Assembly: GCA_045604965.1 (NCBI GenBank)
Contig: JAZUPB010000024.1
Coordinates: 65,575-129,574 of the forward strand
Length of the DNA stretch: 64,000 nt
Reading direction: 5' to 3'
Origin: JAISGQ01 sp045604965
Lineage (GTDB): Bacteria; Bacillota; Clostridia; Oscillospirales; Acutalibacteraceae
Of this stretch, positions 32,098-41,120 are shown one piece after another. The notes under the pieces were generated by a model. That model made no database searches and had not been told where the DNA came from. It was given only the letters and a program-made list of their open reading frames with translations. The translations under genes and the position numbers were made by a program. Positions within the stretch are counted from its first letter, which is position 1; each line of letters starts with the position of its first letter.

Positions 32098-33180
32098 CTA
32101 CATAAAGAAAATAAGTAATGCGATAAGCACAATTGCCGCCGCACAACCCGCTGCTATAAGCGCAAAGTAAAGCCAGTATTTCTTTTTATCATACGGAAGA
32201 TCTCCGACAAACTTTCCTGTCTGACCATTCATAGCAAAGATATAATTTTTATCCTCCCATTTAGTGTTCAGAAGCCAAACCGGATAAAGTGCATATTTGC
32301 ACTGGGAATTTGAAAGATTGATCGAGCTGCTTTCCGGTGTAACACTAACGTATCCGTCGACGGTAGAGCGGAAAGCCTCTTCTGTACTTGTCTTGATACG
32401 TTCGTTGGCGCGGTTGATGCTTTCTTCAGAATCAACATCATAACGATCTGCAAGATAGCCTGCAAGGTATGCAGTCTGGAAATCTACAGCTTCACTAAAA
32501 TCGTAAGGCTCAAGAGACTCCATTATATCGTCCGCAAATTTGCTTGATCCGTCAACGGGTACGTTTGCATAACCTATCTTTCCTGCTCTGGTAACAGAAA
32601 AATAACTTGTTTCTGTATAATTATAATTCGCATCAGACCACATATGTGTTCTTGTTGCAAGATATTTGATGTTAGCATCAACGTCGGCATCAAAAAGCCA
32701 TACAGGAACATAGATACCCTTGATCTCTTCAATATGATTTTCATCCTTGAATATCTTTGGTACAAGCTTTTTTCCTTCAACATGGCCTTTAAGACCTGCA
32801 ATGGCATCATCCTTTGTCAATTTAAACGGAATGACGTAATCAGGACGCAAGTCACCTTTAAACTGATTTACCATTACAACATTATTATCACAATACGGGC
32901 ACTGTGTTGCTGCAAGAGTCTCATCGCCGATAACCTCACCGCCACAGGACTGACATACGAAAACACGCATATTATCTGTTTCAGATGAATCCCATTCCGA
33001 AGATGGAACGGTTTCCCATTCCATCTCCGAATTATTGTCGTTAAGGATATTATCGTGCTCTTTCAATGCCGCAACATCGAGCTCCGAGTCACAGAACGGA
33101 CATTTCATTGTCTGTTCCTGACTGTTAAATTCTATTGCACCGCCGCAGGCGGGACATTTATATTGCAGTAACTGAGACAA
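32098..33180 (-). CDS. Zinc-ribbon membrane protein (YdjG-like)
   Basis: 360 residues with two zinc ribbons at the N terminus: CPACGG...CPFCDS (C9, C12, C27, C30 approximately) and CQSCGG...CPYCDN (about 75-97). A beta-rich central domain (about 110-315) follows, with a C-terminal membrane helix (about 335-358). This layout matches YdjG of B. subtilis, which with YdjH anchors YdjI at the membrane (known). Start ATG follows AGGAGGATGATATT. It lies between the SPFH gene and the TPM gene. Confidence 0.72.
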   Translation of the reverse strand: MSQLLQYKCPACGGAIEFNSQEQTMKCPFCDSELDVAALKEHDNILNDNNSEMEWETVPSSEWDSSETDNMRVFVCQSCGGEVIGDETLAATQCPYCDNNVVMVNQFKGDLRPDYVIPFKLTKDDAIAGLKGHVEGKKLVPKIFKDENHIEEIKGIYVPVWLFDADVDANIKYLATRTHMWSDANYNYTETSYFSVTRAGKIGYANVPVDGSSKFADDIMESLEPYDFSEAVDFQTAYLAGYLADRYDVDSEESINRANERIKTSTEEAFRSTVDGYVSVTPESSSINLSNSQCKYALYPVWLLNTKWEDKNYIFAMNGQTGKFVGDLPYDKKKYWLYFALIAAGCAAAIVLIALLIFFM

Positions 33181-33214
33181 AATATCATCCTCCTAAAGAA
33201 TATGTAAGGATAAA

Positions 33215-34534
33215 TTATTTTGCATCATTGGAATCAAAAGGATCTCCGCATTCAGGGCAGAACTTTGGAGGATTCTTAGGATCTGCAGGCTCCCAGCCGC
33301 ACTTGTCACATCTGTAGAGAGGTGCACCAGCGGGCTTTGCATTACCGCATTCCATACAGAATTTACCTTTGTTTACTGTTCCGCAGGAGCAAGTCCAGCC
33401 TTCTGCCTTTGCTTTTCCGCATTCAAGGCAGAACTTACCTGTATTGCTTGTTCCGCAGGAGCAAACCCAGGAATCAGCACTCTTAGCTGCAGGAGCAGGC
33501 TGTGCAGCAGCCTGCTGAGCCTGCTGCTGTGCACCCATCTGATAAAGATTCTGAGCATTGATTCCGCCTGCCTGCTGTGCAAAGCCCATACCCATAAATC
33601 CGGTCATAGCGCCTGCTTCATTTCCGGCTGCAGTTTTCATTGCATCAGCCTGTGCACCTGCAAGTGTTGCTGCTGCCATAGTAGGATCTTTGAGCATTGC
33701 AGCACGCTGTGCCTGCTTGATGAGTTCTGCATCTTCCTCGGGCAGGGTGATTGGGTTCATAGCAATGGATACAACTGCAAGACCGCGAAGCTCTCCCCAC
33801 TTCTTTGTAAGAGCTTCGTTCATTGCCTGAGAAAGCTCCTCTGCGTGTGCAGGAAGTGCATTGGGACGGATTTCCAGTTCAGAAATCTTTGCAAATGCAG
33901 GCTGGAGAGCACTGATAAACTCAGTCTTGAGCTGGTTGTCTATTTCTTCTCTTGAATAATTCTGGGTAACATTTCCGCATACATTGGTATAGAAAAGAAT
34001 CGGGTCAACAATCTTATAGGAATAAAGACCGTTGCAGCGAACGGAAACATCGATATCGAGATTGATATTTCTGTCAACAACGCGGAAAGGAATCGGATTT
34101 GCAGTGCCGAATTTATTATCAATAATTTCTTTGATATTGAAATAATAAACACGCTGATCTACACCAGTGTCGCCGCCGTAGGTGAAACGCTTGCCTATCT
34201 GCTTGAATGTATCAATGATACCCTTTCCAAGCTTACCTGTAAAAATACTGGGAGCAATTGTATTGTCATATGTAAATTCGCCGGGTTCAGCGCAAACCTC
34301 AACAACCTTGCCCTGCTCAACAATGATCATACACTGTCCATCAGCAACAGCAATGCCTGATCCGTTAGAAATTACATTGTCGTGACCCTTGGTATTGGAC
34401 GAACGGCCGGATATCTGCTTCTGGCCTCTGCAAACAAGTATATCCTTCGGAATTGAATCACAATAGAAAAATTCTTTCCACTGATCTGCTAAAGTTCCTC
34501 CAAGTGCACCAAGTGCTGCTTTAATTAATCCCAT
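33215..34534 (-). CDS. SPFH-domain/virion-core-like protein with three zinc ribbons (YdjI-like)
   Basis: 439 residues. An SPFH (virion core protein/YdjI) domain covers about 10-280, with DQWKEFFYCDSIP at the start and YSYKIVDPILFYTNV inside; an Ala/Gln/Gly-rich linker (about 285-350) includes QQQAQQAAAQPAPAA; then three zinc ribbons, CSCGTSN...CLECG, CSCGTVN...CMECG and CDKCGW...CPECG. ATG 34534 has GAGAGGG 6 bases upstream. First gene of the cassette, with its own promoter. B. subtilis YdjI and PspA associate at the membrane (known); no pspA is adjacent here. Confidence 0.8.
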   Translation of the reverse strand: MGLIKAALGALGGTLADQWKEFFYCDSIPKDILVCRGQKQISGRSSNTKGHDNVISNGSGIAVADGQCMIIVEQGKVVEVCAEPGEFTYDNTIAPSIFTGKLGKGIIDTFKQIGKRFTYGGDTGVDQRVYYFNIKEIIDNKFGTANPIPFRVVDRNINLDIDVSVRCNGLYSYKIVDPILFYTNVCGNVTQNYSREEIDNQLKTEFISALQPAFAKISELEIRPNALPAHAEELSQAMNEALTKKWGELRGLAVVSIAMNPITLPEEDAELIKQAQRAAMLKDPTMAAATLAGAQADAMKTAAGNEAGAMTGFMGMGFAQQAGGINAQNLYQMGAQQQAQQAAAQPAPAAKSADSWVCSCGTSNTGKFCLECGKAKAEGWTCSCGTVNKGKFCMECGNAKPAGAPLYRCDKCGWEPADPKNPPKFCPECGDPFDSNDAK

Positions 34535-34589
34535 AAAAATCCCTCTCTTTTTTATAATTTGCATATACATTGATATGCTTATTGTATTT

Positions 34590-34618
34590 AATATATCACA
34601 TTAATTACACACAAACAA
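34590..34618 (-). promoter_or_regulatory. Promoter of the SPFH cassette
   Basis: Minus strand TTGTTT (34613-34618), 17 bases, TATATT (34590-34595). A small GCATAT...ATATGC hairpin (34561-34578) follows in the leader. Confidence 0.5.
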
Positions 34619-34657
34619 TAATTTTTTGTAAATTTATTGGTTTAACACGATAAAAAT

Positions 34658-34680
34658 AAGCACCGCATTCTGCGGTGCTT
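34658..34680 (-). terminator. Terminator of purD and the pur operon
   Basis: 10-bp perfect stem (34658-34667 with 34671-34680), 3-base loop, then ATTTTTAT on the minus strand, 5 bp after the purD stop. Confidence 0.85.
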
Positions 34681-34685
34681 ATAAA

Positions 34686-35957
34686 CTATGCTTTATATGC
34701 TTTACCGATATCAGTTCTATAATGCGCACCCTCAAAAGAAATACGTTTTACAGCTGCGTAAGCCTTATCAAGAGCTTCGTCGAGAGTATCGGCATTTGCA
34801 GTAACACCCAGAACACGACCGCCATTAGTAACAAAGCTGTTTTCCTTTATTGCTGATCCTGCGTGATAGACAACAGCACCGTCTACCTGACCGTCAGCAT
34901 CCAGTCCATTTATTACAATGCCCTTAGGATAAGACTGAGGATAGCCCCCTGATGCCATTATTACACAGGCACAGGCACCGTCTTTCCATTTGATATCCAA
35001 TTCAGAAAGACGCTCATCGATAACTGCATCGATAATGTCAGCAAGGTCTGTATCAAGCATTGGAAGAACAACCTGTGTTTCGGGATCGCCGAAACGGCAG
35101 TTATATTCGATTACTTTCGGGCCGTTAGGAGTAAGCATAAGACCAAAATAAAGACAACCTTTAAATGCTCTTCCCTCTTTTTTCATATTCTGAACAGTAG
35201 GGATAAAGATTTCTTCCATGCATCGTTTTGCTGACTCTTCAGAATACCAGGGATTAGGTGAAATGGTTCCCATACCGCCTGTATTCAATCCTTTGTTTCC
35301 GTCAAACACACGCTTGTGGTCCATAGATGAAATCATAGGACAAACTGTTTCTCCATCGGTAAATGCAAGAACAGAAACCTCCGGACCTGTCAGAAACTCT
35401 TCTATAACAATACTGTTGCCTGAAGCACCGAAAACCTTGTCTTCCATAATGGATGAAACAGCATTCATAGCCTGCTCTTCATTTTCCGCGATAATAACGC
35501 CTTTTCCGAGTGCCAAGCCATCCGCCTTTACAACAATCGGATATGTGTTTTTCTCTTTTATGTATGAAACTGCCTCATCTGCATTGGAGAAGACTTCGTA
35601 TTCTGCACTGGGAATACCGTTTCTTTTCATAAAATCTTTTGAGAAAACCTTGCTTCCCTCAATTATTGCAGCTGCCTTATTTGGTCCGAATGCACGAATA
35701 CCGTTATCGTTAAGTGCATCGACCATACCCATTACAAGCGGATCGTCAGGAGCTACAAAAACACAGTCAACACAAAGTTCCTTAGCAAGAGCCACTACGC
35801 CTTCAATATCAGTTGCACCGACTTTGAAGCATTCGGCATCTTTGCTTATACCGCCGTTGCCCGGTGTACAATAAATCTTATCTATTCTCGGGCTTTCCTT
35901 AAGCTTACGAATTATCGCATGCTCTCTTCCGCCCGCACCAACAACAAGTATATTCAT
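34686..35957 (-). CDS. purD: Phosphoribosylamine-glycine ligase
   Basis: Second step of purine synthesis, joining glycine to phosphoribosylamine. 423 residues; N-terminal NILVVGAGGREHAI, ATP-grasp core with KADGLALGKGV (about 146-156), and EYNCRFGDPETQ. ATG 35957 has AGAGGTAA 4-8 bases upstream; the frame also opens one codon earlier at a TTG. Last gene of purE-M-N-H-D, 11 bp after purH. Confidence 0.96.
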   Translation of the reverse strand: MNILVVGAGGREHAIIRKLKESPRIDKIYCTPGNGGISKDAECFKVGATDIEGVVALAKELCVDCVFVAPDDPLVMGMVDALNDNGIRAFGPNKAAAIIEGSKVFSKDFMKRNGIPSAEYEVFSNADEAVSYIKEKNTYPIVVKADGLALGKGVIIAENEEQAMNAVSSIMEDKVFGASGNSIVIEEFLTGPEVSVLAFTDGETVCPMISSMDHKRVFDGNKGLNTGGMGTISPNPWYSEESAKRCMEEIFIPTVQNMKKEGRAFKGCLYFGLMLTPNGPKVIEYNCRFGDPETQVVLPMLDTDLADIIDAVIDERLSELDIKWKDGACACVIMASGGYPQSYPKGIVINGLDADGQVDGAVVYHAGSAIKENSFVTNGGRVLGVTANADTLDEALDKAYAAVKRISFEGAHYRTDIGKAYKA

Positions 35958-35968
35958 CAAATTACCTC

Positions 35969-37522
35969 TTAGTGCTTGAAATGACGCATACCGGTAAATA
36001 CCATTGCAATACCGTACTTGTCACAAGCTTCAATGGACTCCTGATCTTTTACGGAACCGCCCGGCTGAATGATTGCGGTAATACCTGCCTTTGCAGCAGC
36101 CTCTACGCAGTCAGGGAACGGGAAGAATGCATCACTGCCCATAACAGAACCGTTTGCTCTGTCACCTGCATACTTGATTGCGAGTTCAAGTGCAGTAATT
36201 CTGTTTGTCTGTCCGGGACCAACGCCGACTGTACCATTGTTTGCAACAAGGCAGATGCCGTTGGATTTTACGTGCTTGACGACCTTCCAAGCAAAGCGGA
36301 GCTGCTCCATTTCATCAGCAGTAGGCTGACGCTTGGTAACAACCTTAAGATCCTCTTCATTCATAAGCTCTGTATCAAGCTGCTGAACAAGAAGACCTCC
36401 TGCAACCTTTTTCATATCGAGCATAGTGCTGTCATTTGCCTTTGCAACATCAGGAAGCTCAAGAAGACGAATGTTCTTCTTTACGGTAAGAATTTCAAGT
36501 GCCTTCTCAGTAAAGGAAGGAGCTATTATTATTTCAAGGAAAATCTTAGCAAGCTCAGTTGCTGTATCCTCATCGACCTCACGGTTAAGAGCAACGATAC
36601 CACCGAAAATAGAAACAGGATCGCTGTTGTATGCGTTCATATATGCCTCATAAAGAGTCTTGCCTGTACCGACACCGCAGGGATTAGCGTGCTTTACTGC
36701 AACTGCACAGGGAATTTCTGTTCCAAATTCCTTAAGAACATCCAGTGCACCGTTTGCATCGTTTATATTGTTGTAGGAAAGCTCCTTGCCGTGAAGCTGC
36801 TTTGCTGCATCGAGACAGTTGGTACGGTTACCGATTTCACGATAAAATGCAGCAGCCTGATGAGGATTCTCACCGTAACGCATTTCCTGAACCTTTTCAT
36901 AGGTTCTTGTAAATGTCTGGGTAAAGGGAGATTCTCCTCTTGCTTCTCTGAGATAATTGTTAATAAGAGCATCGTACTGTGCGGTATGCTCAAATACTTT
37001 ACCTGCAAGACGGAATTTGGTATCTCTGCCTACTTCGCCCTTTGCCTCAAGTTCAGAAGCAACCGTCTCGTAATCAGCAGGGTCAACAACAACAGCTACA
37101 TCCTGCCAGTTCTTTGCAGCAGCTCTGATCATTGTGGGACCGCCGATGTCAATGTTTTCAATAGCTTCTTCAAGAGATACAGCGGGCTGCTTGAGAATAG
37201 TAGCCTTAAAGGGATAAAGGTTAATTGCAACGACATCAATGGGAGTAACACCGAGTTCTTCGATCTGCTTCATATGCTCGGGATTGGAACGCATTGCAAG
37301 AACTCCTGCGTGAATCATAGGATGGAGAGTCTTAACTCTGCCGTCCAAACATTCGGGGAATCCTGTTATATCGGAAACCTCAGTTACAGGAATGCCTTCT
37401 GCAGCGATTGCCTTTGCAGTTCCGCCTGTTGAAACTACTTCATAACCGAGTGCTGCAAGTCTTTTTGCAAAATCAACGCAGCCGGTCTTATCAGAAACAC
37501 TGATCAATGCTCTCTTCTTCAT
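35969..37522 (-). CDS. purH: Bifunctional AICAR transformylase/IMP cyclohydrolase
   Basis: Catalyses the last two steps to IMP. 517 residues: N-terminal MGS-like IMP cyclohydrolase domain (1-195) with SVSDKTG and STGGTAKA, and C-terminal transformylase domain with MRYGENPHQAAAFY (about 218-231) and the catalytic VKHANPCG (about 269-276). Start has AAGGAGATACAGAAA. It lies between purN and purD in the operon. Confidence 0.97.
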   Translation of the reverse strand: MKKRALISVSDKTGCVDFAKRLAALGYEVVSTGGTAKAIAAEGIPVTEVSDITGFPECLDGRVKTLHPMIHAGVLAMRSNPEHMKQIEELGVTPIDVVAINLYPFKATILKQPAVSLEEAIENIDIGGPTMIRAAAKNWQDVAVVVDPADYETVASELEAKGEVGRDTKFRLAGKVFEHTAQYDALINNYLREARGESPFTQTFTRTYEKVQEMRYGENPHQAAAFYREIGNRTNCLDAAKQLHGKELSYNNINDANGALDVLKEFGTEIPCAVAVKHANPCGVGTGKTLYEAYMNAYNSDPVSIFGGIVALNREVDEDTATELAKIFLEIIIAPSFTEKALEILTVKKNIRLLELPDVAKANDSTMLDMKKVAGGLLVQQLDTELMNEEDLKVVTKRQPTADEMEQLRFAWKVVKHVKSNGICLVANNGTVGVGPGQTNRITALELAIKYAGDRANGSVMGSDAFFPFPDCVEAAAKAGITAIIQPGGSVKDQESIEACDKYGIAMVFTGMRHFKH

Positions 37523-37537
37523 TTTCTGTATCTCCTT

Positions 37538-38152
37538 TTAAATTATTGTGACAATATTATTTTCAACTTTTAACTTTCCTTCGCAAAACATTCTTACAGC
37601 TTTTGGGAGTAAAATCCACTCGGCCTGTTCCATTACACGTTTCTGCAGAGTTTCCGGTGTGTCATCAGGTTCAATATCAACTGCTTTTTGGAAAATAATT
37701 GCTCCTCCATCCGGAATTTCATTTACAAAATGAACAGTAGCACCTGTCACCTTTACTCCGTATGATAATGCCGCTTCATGAACTTTCAGACCGTAAAAAC
37801 CTTTTCCGCAGAACGAAGGAATAAGCGCAGGATGTACATTTATTATCTTATTGCTGTATTTATCCGTTATACGCTGACCGAGAATACTTAAAAATCCTGC
37901 AAGAACAATGAGATCAGGATTATAACTTTCAAGTGTTTCAAGAAGAATATCTTCGTAACGTTCTTTTAATTCTTTTCTTGAAACAACAGCAGTGGAAATA
38001 GAGTTTATGTTTGCTCTTTCAAGTGCATACACATCCGGCTTGCTGGAAACAACTGCAACAATCTCTCCGCAACCCAATTCGCCGCGCTTCTGTGCGTCAA
38101 TAAGAGCTTGGAGATTTGTTCCACCGCCTGATACAAGAACAACTATTCTCAT
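37538..38152 (-). CDS. purN: Phosphoribosylglycinamide formyltransferase
   Basis: Formyl-THF-dependent formylation of GAR. 204 residues with VLVSGGGTNLQALIDA at the start, the catalytic Asn in NVHPALIPSF (about 103-112) and Asp in the GGAIIFQ region (GATVHFVNE). ATG overlaps the purM stop by 4 bp (ATGA), so it is coupled to purM. Confidence 0.95.
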   Translation of the reverse strand: MRIVVLVSGGGTNLQALIDAQKRGELGCGEIVAVVSSKPDVYALERANINSISTAVVSRKELKERYEDILLETLESYNPDLIVLAGFLSILGQRITDKYSNKIINVHPALIPSFCGKGFYGLKVHEAALSYGVKVTGATVHFVNEIPDGGAIIFQKAVDIEPDDTPETLQKRVMEQAEWILLPKAVRMFCEGKLKVENNIVTII

Positions 38153-39183
38153 AACATCTCTACCCTGCGTTCGCCTTCTGCTACCTCACCGATAACATAC
38201 GCATTTTCGCCGTTTTCCTTAAGTACTGCAATGGTTTTATCTGCATCCTCAGGAGCAACTGCAACAACAAGTCCAACACCCATATTAAATGTATTGAACA
38301 TATCGTGATCATCAACTCTGCCAATGCTCTGAAGGATCTTGAATATCGGCAGAACATCTACACTGCTCTGCTGCACCTTTGCACACTGACCCTCAGAAAG
38401 CATTCTGGGAATGTTCTCATAGAATCCGCCGCCGGTTATATTTGATATGCCGTGAACATTGACCTTTGAAATAAGATCAAGAACAGGCTTAACATACATT
38501 CTTGTAGGCTCAAGGAGTTCCTCTCCGAGAGGTCTGCCAATGTCATCAATAACAAGTCTCAGCTTTTCTTCATTTACACGAAGAATATGTCTTACAAGAG
38601 AATAGCCGTTACTGTGAAGACCCGATGATGCTACACCAATAAGTACATCTCCGTGAGCAATTTTACTCGAGTCAATAAGTTTTTCCTTATCACCAAGACC
38701 TACACAGAAACCCGCAAGATCATACTCATCAACGGGGTAAAAACCGGGCATCTCTGCAGTTTCACCGCCGATAAGAGCACAACCTGCTCTTACACATCCT
38801 TCTGCAACACCGCCAACGATTTCTGCTACACGTTCGGGATAATTCTTACCCACTGCAAGGTAATCAAGGAAAAATAACGGCTGCGCACCGCTGCACGCAA
38901 CATCATTAGCGCACATTGCAACACAATCGATTCCTATTGTATCGTGCTTGTTCATAAGAAATGCAATTTTTAGCTTTGTGCCGACACCATCTGTACCGGA
39001 AACAAGAACGGGCTCTTTCATGCCTGTGAAATCTGGTGCAAAAAGACCGCCGAAGCCGCCTATTCCGGAAAGAACACCGGGAGTTCTGGTTCTTTCAACG
39101 TGACGCTTCATAAGCTCTACCGCTTTATAACCGGCAGTTACGTCAACGCCTGCATCCTTATAGCTGTTGCTGAAACTATCCAT
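38149..39183 (-). CDS. purM: Phosphoribosylformylglycinamidine cyclo-ligase
   Basis: ATP-dependent ring closure to AIR. 344 residues; AIR-synthase N-terminal domain with KEPVLVSGTDGVGTKLK (about 56-72) and CVAMCANDVACSGA, C-terminal domain with GGGFYENIPRML. ATG with GGAGGTCAAAAGCT. 43 bp after purE; overlaps purN by 4 bp. Confidence 0.96.
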   Translation of the reverse strand: MDSFSNSYKDAGVDVTAGYKAVELMKRHVERTRTPGVLSGIGGFGGLFAPDFTGMKEPVLVSGTDGVGTKLKIAFLMNKHDTIGIDCVAMCANDVACSGAQPLFFLDYLAVGKNYPERVAEIVGGVAEGCVRAGCALIGGETAEMPGFYPVDEYDLAGFCVGLGDKEKLIDSSKIAHGDVLIGVASSGLHSNGYSLVRHILRVNEEKLRLVIDDIGRPLGEELLEPTRMYVKPVLDLISKVNVHGISNITGGGFYENIPRMLSEGQCAKVQQSSVDVLPIFKILQSIGRVDDHDMFNTFNMGVGLVVAVAPEDADKTIAVLKENGENAYVIGEVAEGERRVEML

Positions 39184-39226
39184 AGCTTTTGACCTCCAAA
39201 TATTGTTACGCTAATGCGTTTTTCTA

Positions 39227-39730
39227 CTAAAGTTCTGCAATTTTTAACTGGAGCTGTGCGTCCTTCTTTTCGACACCTGCTGCCATATCTACTTTCATCT
39301 GTGCAAGCTTTTCCTCAAGAGATGAATCTGCTATTGCAAGCATCTGTATCGCAAGGAGAGCAGCATTTCCTGCGCCGTCAATAGCAACTGTTGCGACAGG
39401 GATTCCCTGAGGCATCTGAACAGTAGCGAGAAGTGCATCAAGACCGTCAAGTGTTGAAGACTTGACAGGAATACCGATTACAGGAAGGGTTGTATTTGCA
39501 GCAATTGCTCCTGCAAGATGAGCTGCCTTGCCTGCAGCTGCAATTATTACGCCAAAACCGTTTTCTCTTGCCTTTGAGGCAAATTCTGCAGCTGCCTCAG
39601 GAGTTCTGTGAGCAGACATAACACGTGCTTCAACCTCGATTCCAAACTGACGAAGAGTTGTAATCGCAGGCGCAACAACCGGCAGATCACTGTCGCTGCC
39701 CATAATAACCGCAACCTTATACTGAGACAT
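39227..39730 (-). CDS. purE: N5-carboxyaminoimidazole ribonucleotide mutase
   Basis: Converts N5-CAIR to CAIR. 167 residues starting MSQYKVAVIMGSDSDLP, with SAHRTPE (about 44-50) and GKAAHLAG, which form the active site. ATG 39730 with AGGAG about 11 bases upstream; a GTG two codons earlier is an alternative. First gene of the operon. No purK, purC, purF or purL is in the window. Confidence 0.95.
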   Translation of the reverse strand: MSQYKVAVIMGSDSDLPVVAPAITTLRQFGIEVEARVMSAHRTPEAAAEFASKARENGFGVIIAAAGKAAHLAGAIAANTTLPVIGIPVKSSTLDGLDALLATVQMPQGIPVATVAIDGAGNAALLAIQMLAIADSSLEEKLAQMKVDMAAGVEKKDAQLQLKIAEL

Positions 39731-39768
39731 TAACACACACTCCTAATAATTGTTTAATATTTATTTAT

Positions 39769-39797
39769 ATTTTAAATGTATATGTAAATAAATGCAA
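39769..39797 (-). promoter_or_regulatory. Probable promoter of purE-M-N-H-D
   Basis: Minus strand TTGCAT (39792-39797), 17 bases, TAAAAT (39769-39774). Upstream, CGAA...TTCG half-sites occur at 39799-39815. No purine riboswitch is visible. Confidence 0.4.
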
Positions 39798-39870
39798 GCG
39801 AACAAAAGAAATTCGTGCATATTTAGATAACTGCCAGCATCAAAATACAATATTTTGTATATATACACAA

Positions 39871-39907
39871 AGATAAGCGGAAACTAACCTACAGTTTCCG
39901 CTTATCT
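39871..39907 (-). terminator. Terminator of pfkA
   Basis: 15-bp perfect stem (39871-39885 with 39893-39907), 7-base loop, directly after the pfkA stop, with TTTGTG downstream on the minus strand. Confidence 0.8.
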
Positions 39908-39910
39908 GAT

Positions 39911-41011
39911 TTATTTAGATACAACTTTTGATATTTTAAGGAGATCAAGATCAAGAGTTTTCTTCATTGCAAGAGCTTCTTCAATATCGTAATCAACAAC
40001 TTTATTATTTTTAATTGCAACAACCTTGCTCTTACAGCCTTCTGCAATAAGTTCAACTGCTCTATATCCGAGCTGAGATGCAGTTACTCTATCGTGTACA
40101 GTGGGAGAACCACCGCGCTGAACGTGACCAAGTATTGTTGCGCGAGCCTCAATGTTTGTTCTTTCCTCAATGTATTTTGCTATATTCTCAACGCCGCCAA
40201 GTTCAGGATGATCGAAGCAGACACCTTCGGCAACAATAATGATAAAATGCTGCTTACCGGTTGCACGAGTTTCATTTATAGGCTTAATAACATCTCTTTC
40301 AAGATCAATATCAGCCTCAGGGACAAGAACTGCTGTTGCACCGCAGGCAATACCTGTATAAACAGCAATATAACCTGCATGTCTGCCCATAACCTCGACA
40401 ACACTGCATCTGTCGTGTGATTCAGCTGTGTCTCTGAGGTTGTCGATCATTCTCATTGCGGTGTTGCAGGAAGTATCAAATCCGATTGTATATTCGCTGC
40501 AAGCTATATCATTATCTATTGTTCCGGGGATACCAACGCAGGAAATACCTTTTCTGGAAAGATCAAGAGCACCTCTGAAGGAACCGTCGCCGCCAATTAC
40601 AACAAGACCTTTGATGCCAAGCTTTTCACAGTTTGCAGCAGCTTTTTCAACGCCTTCAGGAGTATTGTACTCAGGGCTTCTTGCAGTGCAGAGCATAGTA
40701 CCGCCGTGCTGAATAATATCGGAAACACTTCTCAGATCCATCAGCTTATAGTCAACGCCTTCTACACAATTAAGAAGACCGTTATAACCTCTGTAAAAAC
40801 CAATTACTTCAAATCCAGCATTGATGCCTGAACGAACAACAGCTCTTACTGCTGCATTCATTCCGGGTGCGTCACCGCCGCTGGTAAGAATAGCAATTCT
40901 GTCTTTTTTTACATTTTCCACCTTTTTCTCCTCCGCTTCTGCATTTATATCCTTTACCTCAATATCTTTTACCTGAGCCGCAGTTTCTGCCTTTTTCTTT
41001 CTTCCAAACAC
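39911..41011 (-). CDS. pfkA: ATP-dependent 6-phosphofructokinase
   Basis: Commits fructose 6-phosphate to glycolysis. 366 residues; the enzyme core begins at KDRIAILTSGGDAPGMNAA (about residue 36 on) with PGTIDND near 160 and MGRHAGYIA near 210, all active-site motifs. The GTG start gives an extra N-terminal stretch of about 35 Lys/Glu-rich residues not found in usual 320-residue PfkA; the GGGAGAG ribosome site 9 bases before GTG supports this longer start. Confidence 0.94.
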   Translation of the reverse strand: MFGRKKKAETAAQVKDIEVKDINAEAEEKKVENVKKDRIAILTSGGDAPGMNAAVRAVVRSGINAGFEVIGFYRGYNGLLNCVEGVDYKLMDLRSVSDIIQHGGTMLCTARSPEYNTPEGVEKAAANCEKLGIKGLVVIGGDGSFRGALDLSRKGISCVGIPGTIDNDIACSEYTIGFDTSCNTAMRMIDNLRDTAESHDRCSVVEVMGRHAGYIAVYTGIACGATAVLVPEADIDLERDVIKPINETRATGKQHFIIIVAEGVCFDHPELGGVENIAKYIEERTNIEARATILGHVQRGGSPTVHDRVTASQLGYRAVELIAEGCKSKVVAIKNNKVVDYDIEEALAMKKTLDLDLLKISKVVSK

Positions 41012-41055
41012 AGTAAACTACTCTCCCTTCGTTTAGTTTATCACGATTTAAAGTG

Positions 41056-41084
41056 ATTATATATCTTTTTAATTTATTTTACAA
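41056..41084 (-). promoter_or_regulatory. Promoter of pfkA
   Basis: Minus strand TTGTAA (41079-41084), 17 bases, TATAAT (41056-41061). Confidence 0.6.
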
Positions 41085-41120
41085 GAATCTGTTGTTTATA
41101 ATTTGTCAAAAATTATATTT

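Noticed and set aside
35972..37432. A 486-codon open frame on the + strand opposite purH
   Set aside because: Composition is Cys/Leu-rich without family match; it is a shadow of purH.
39737..39910. A purine riboswitch upstream of purE
   Set aside because: No conserved three-way junction core is visible; the region is AT-rich and short.
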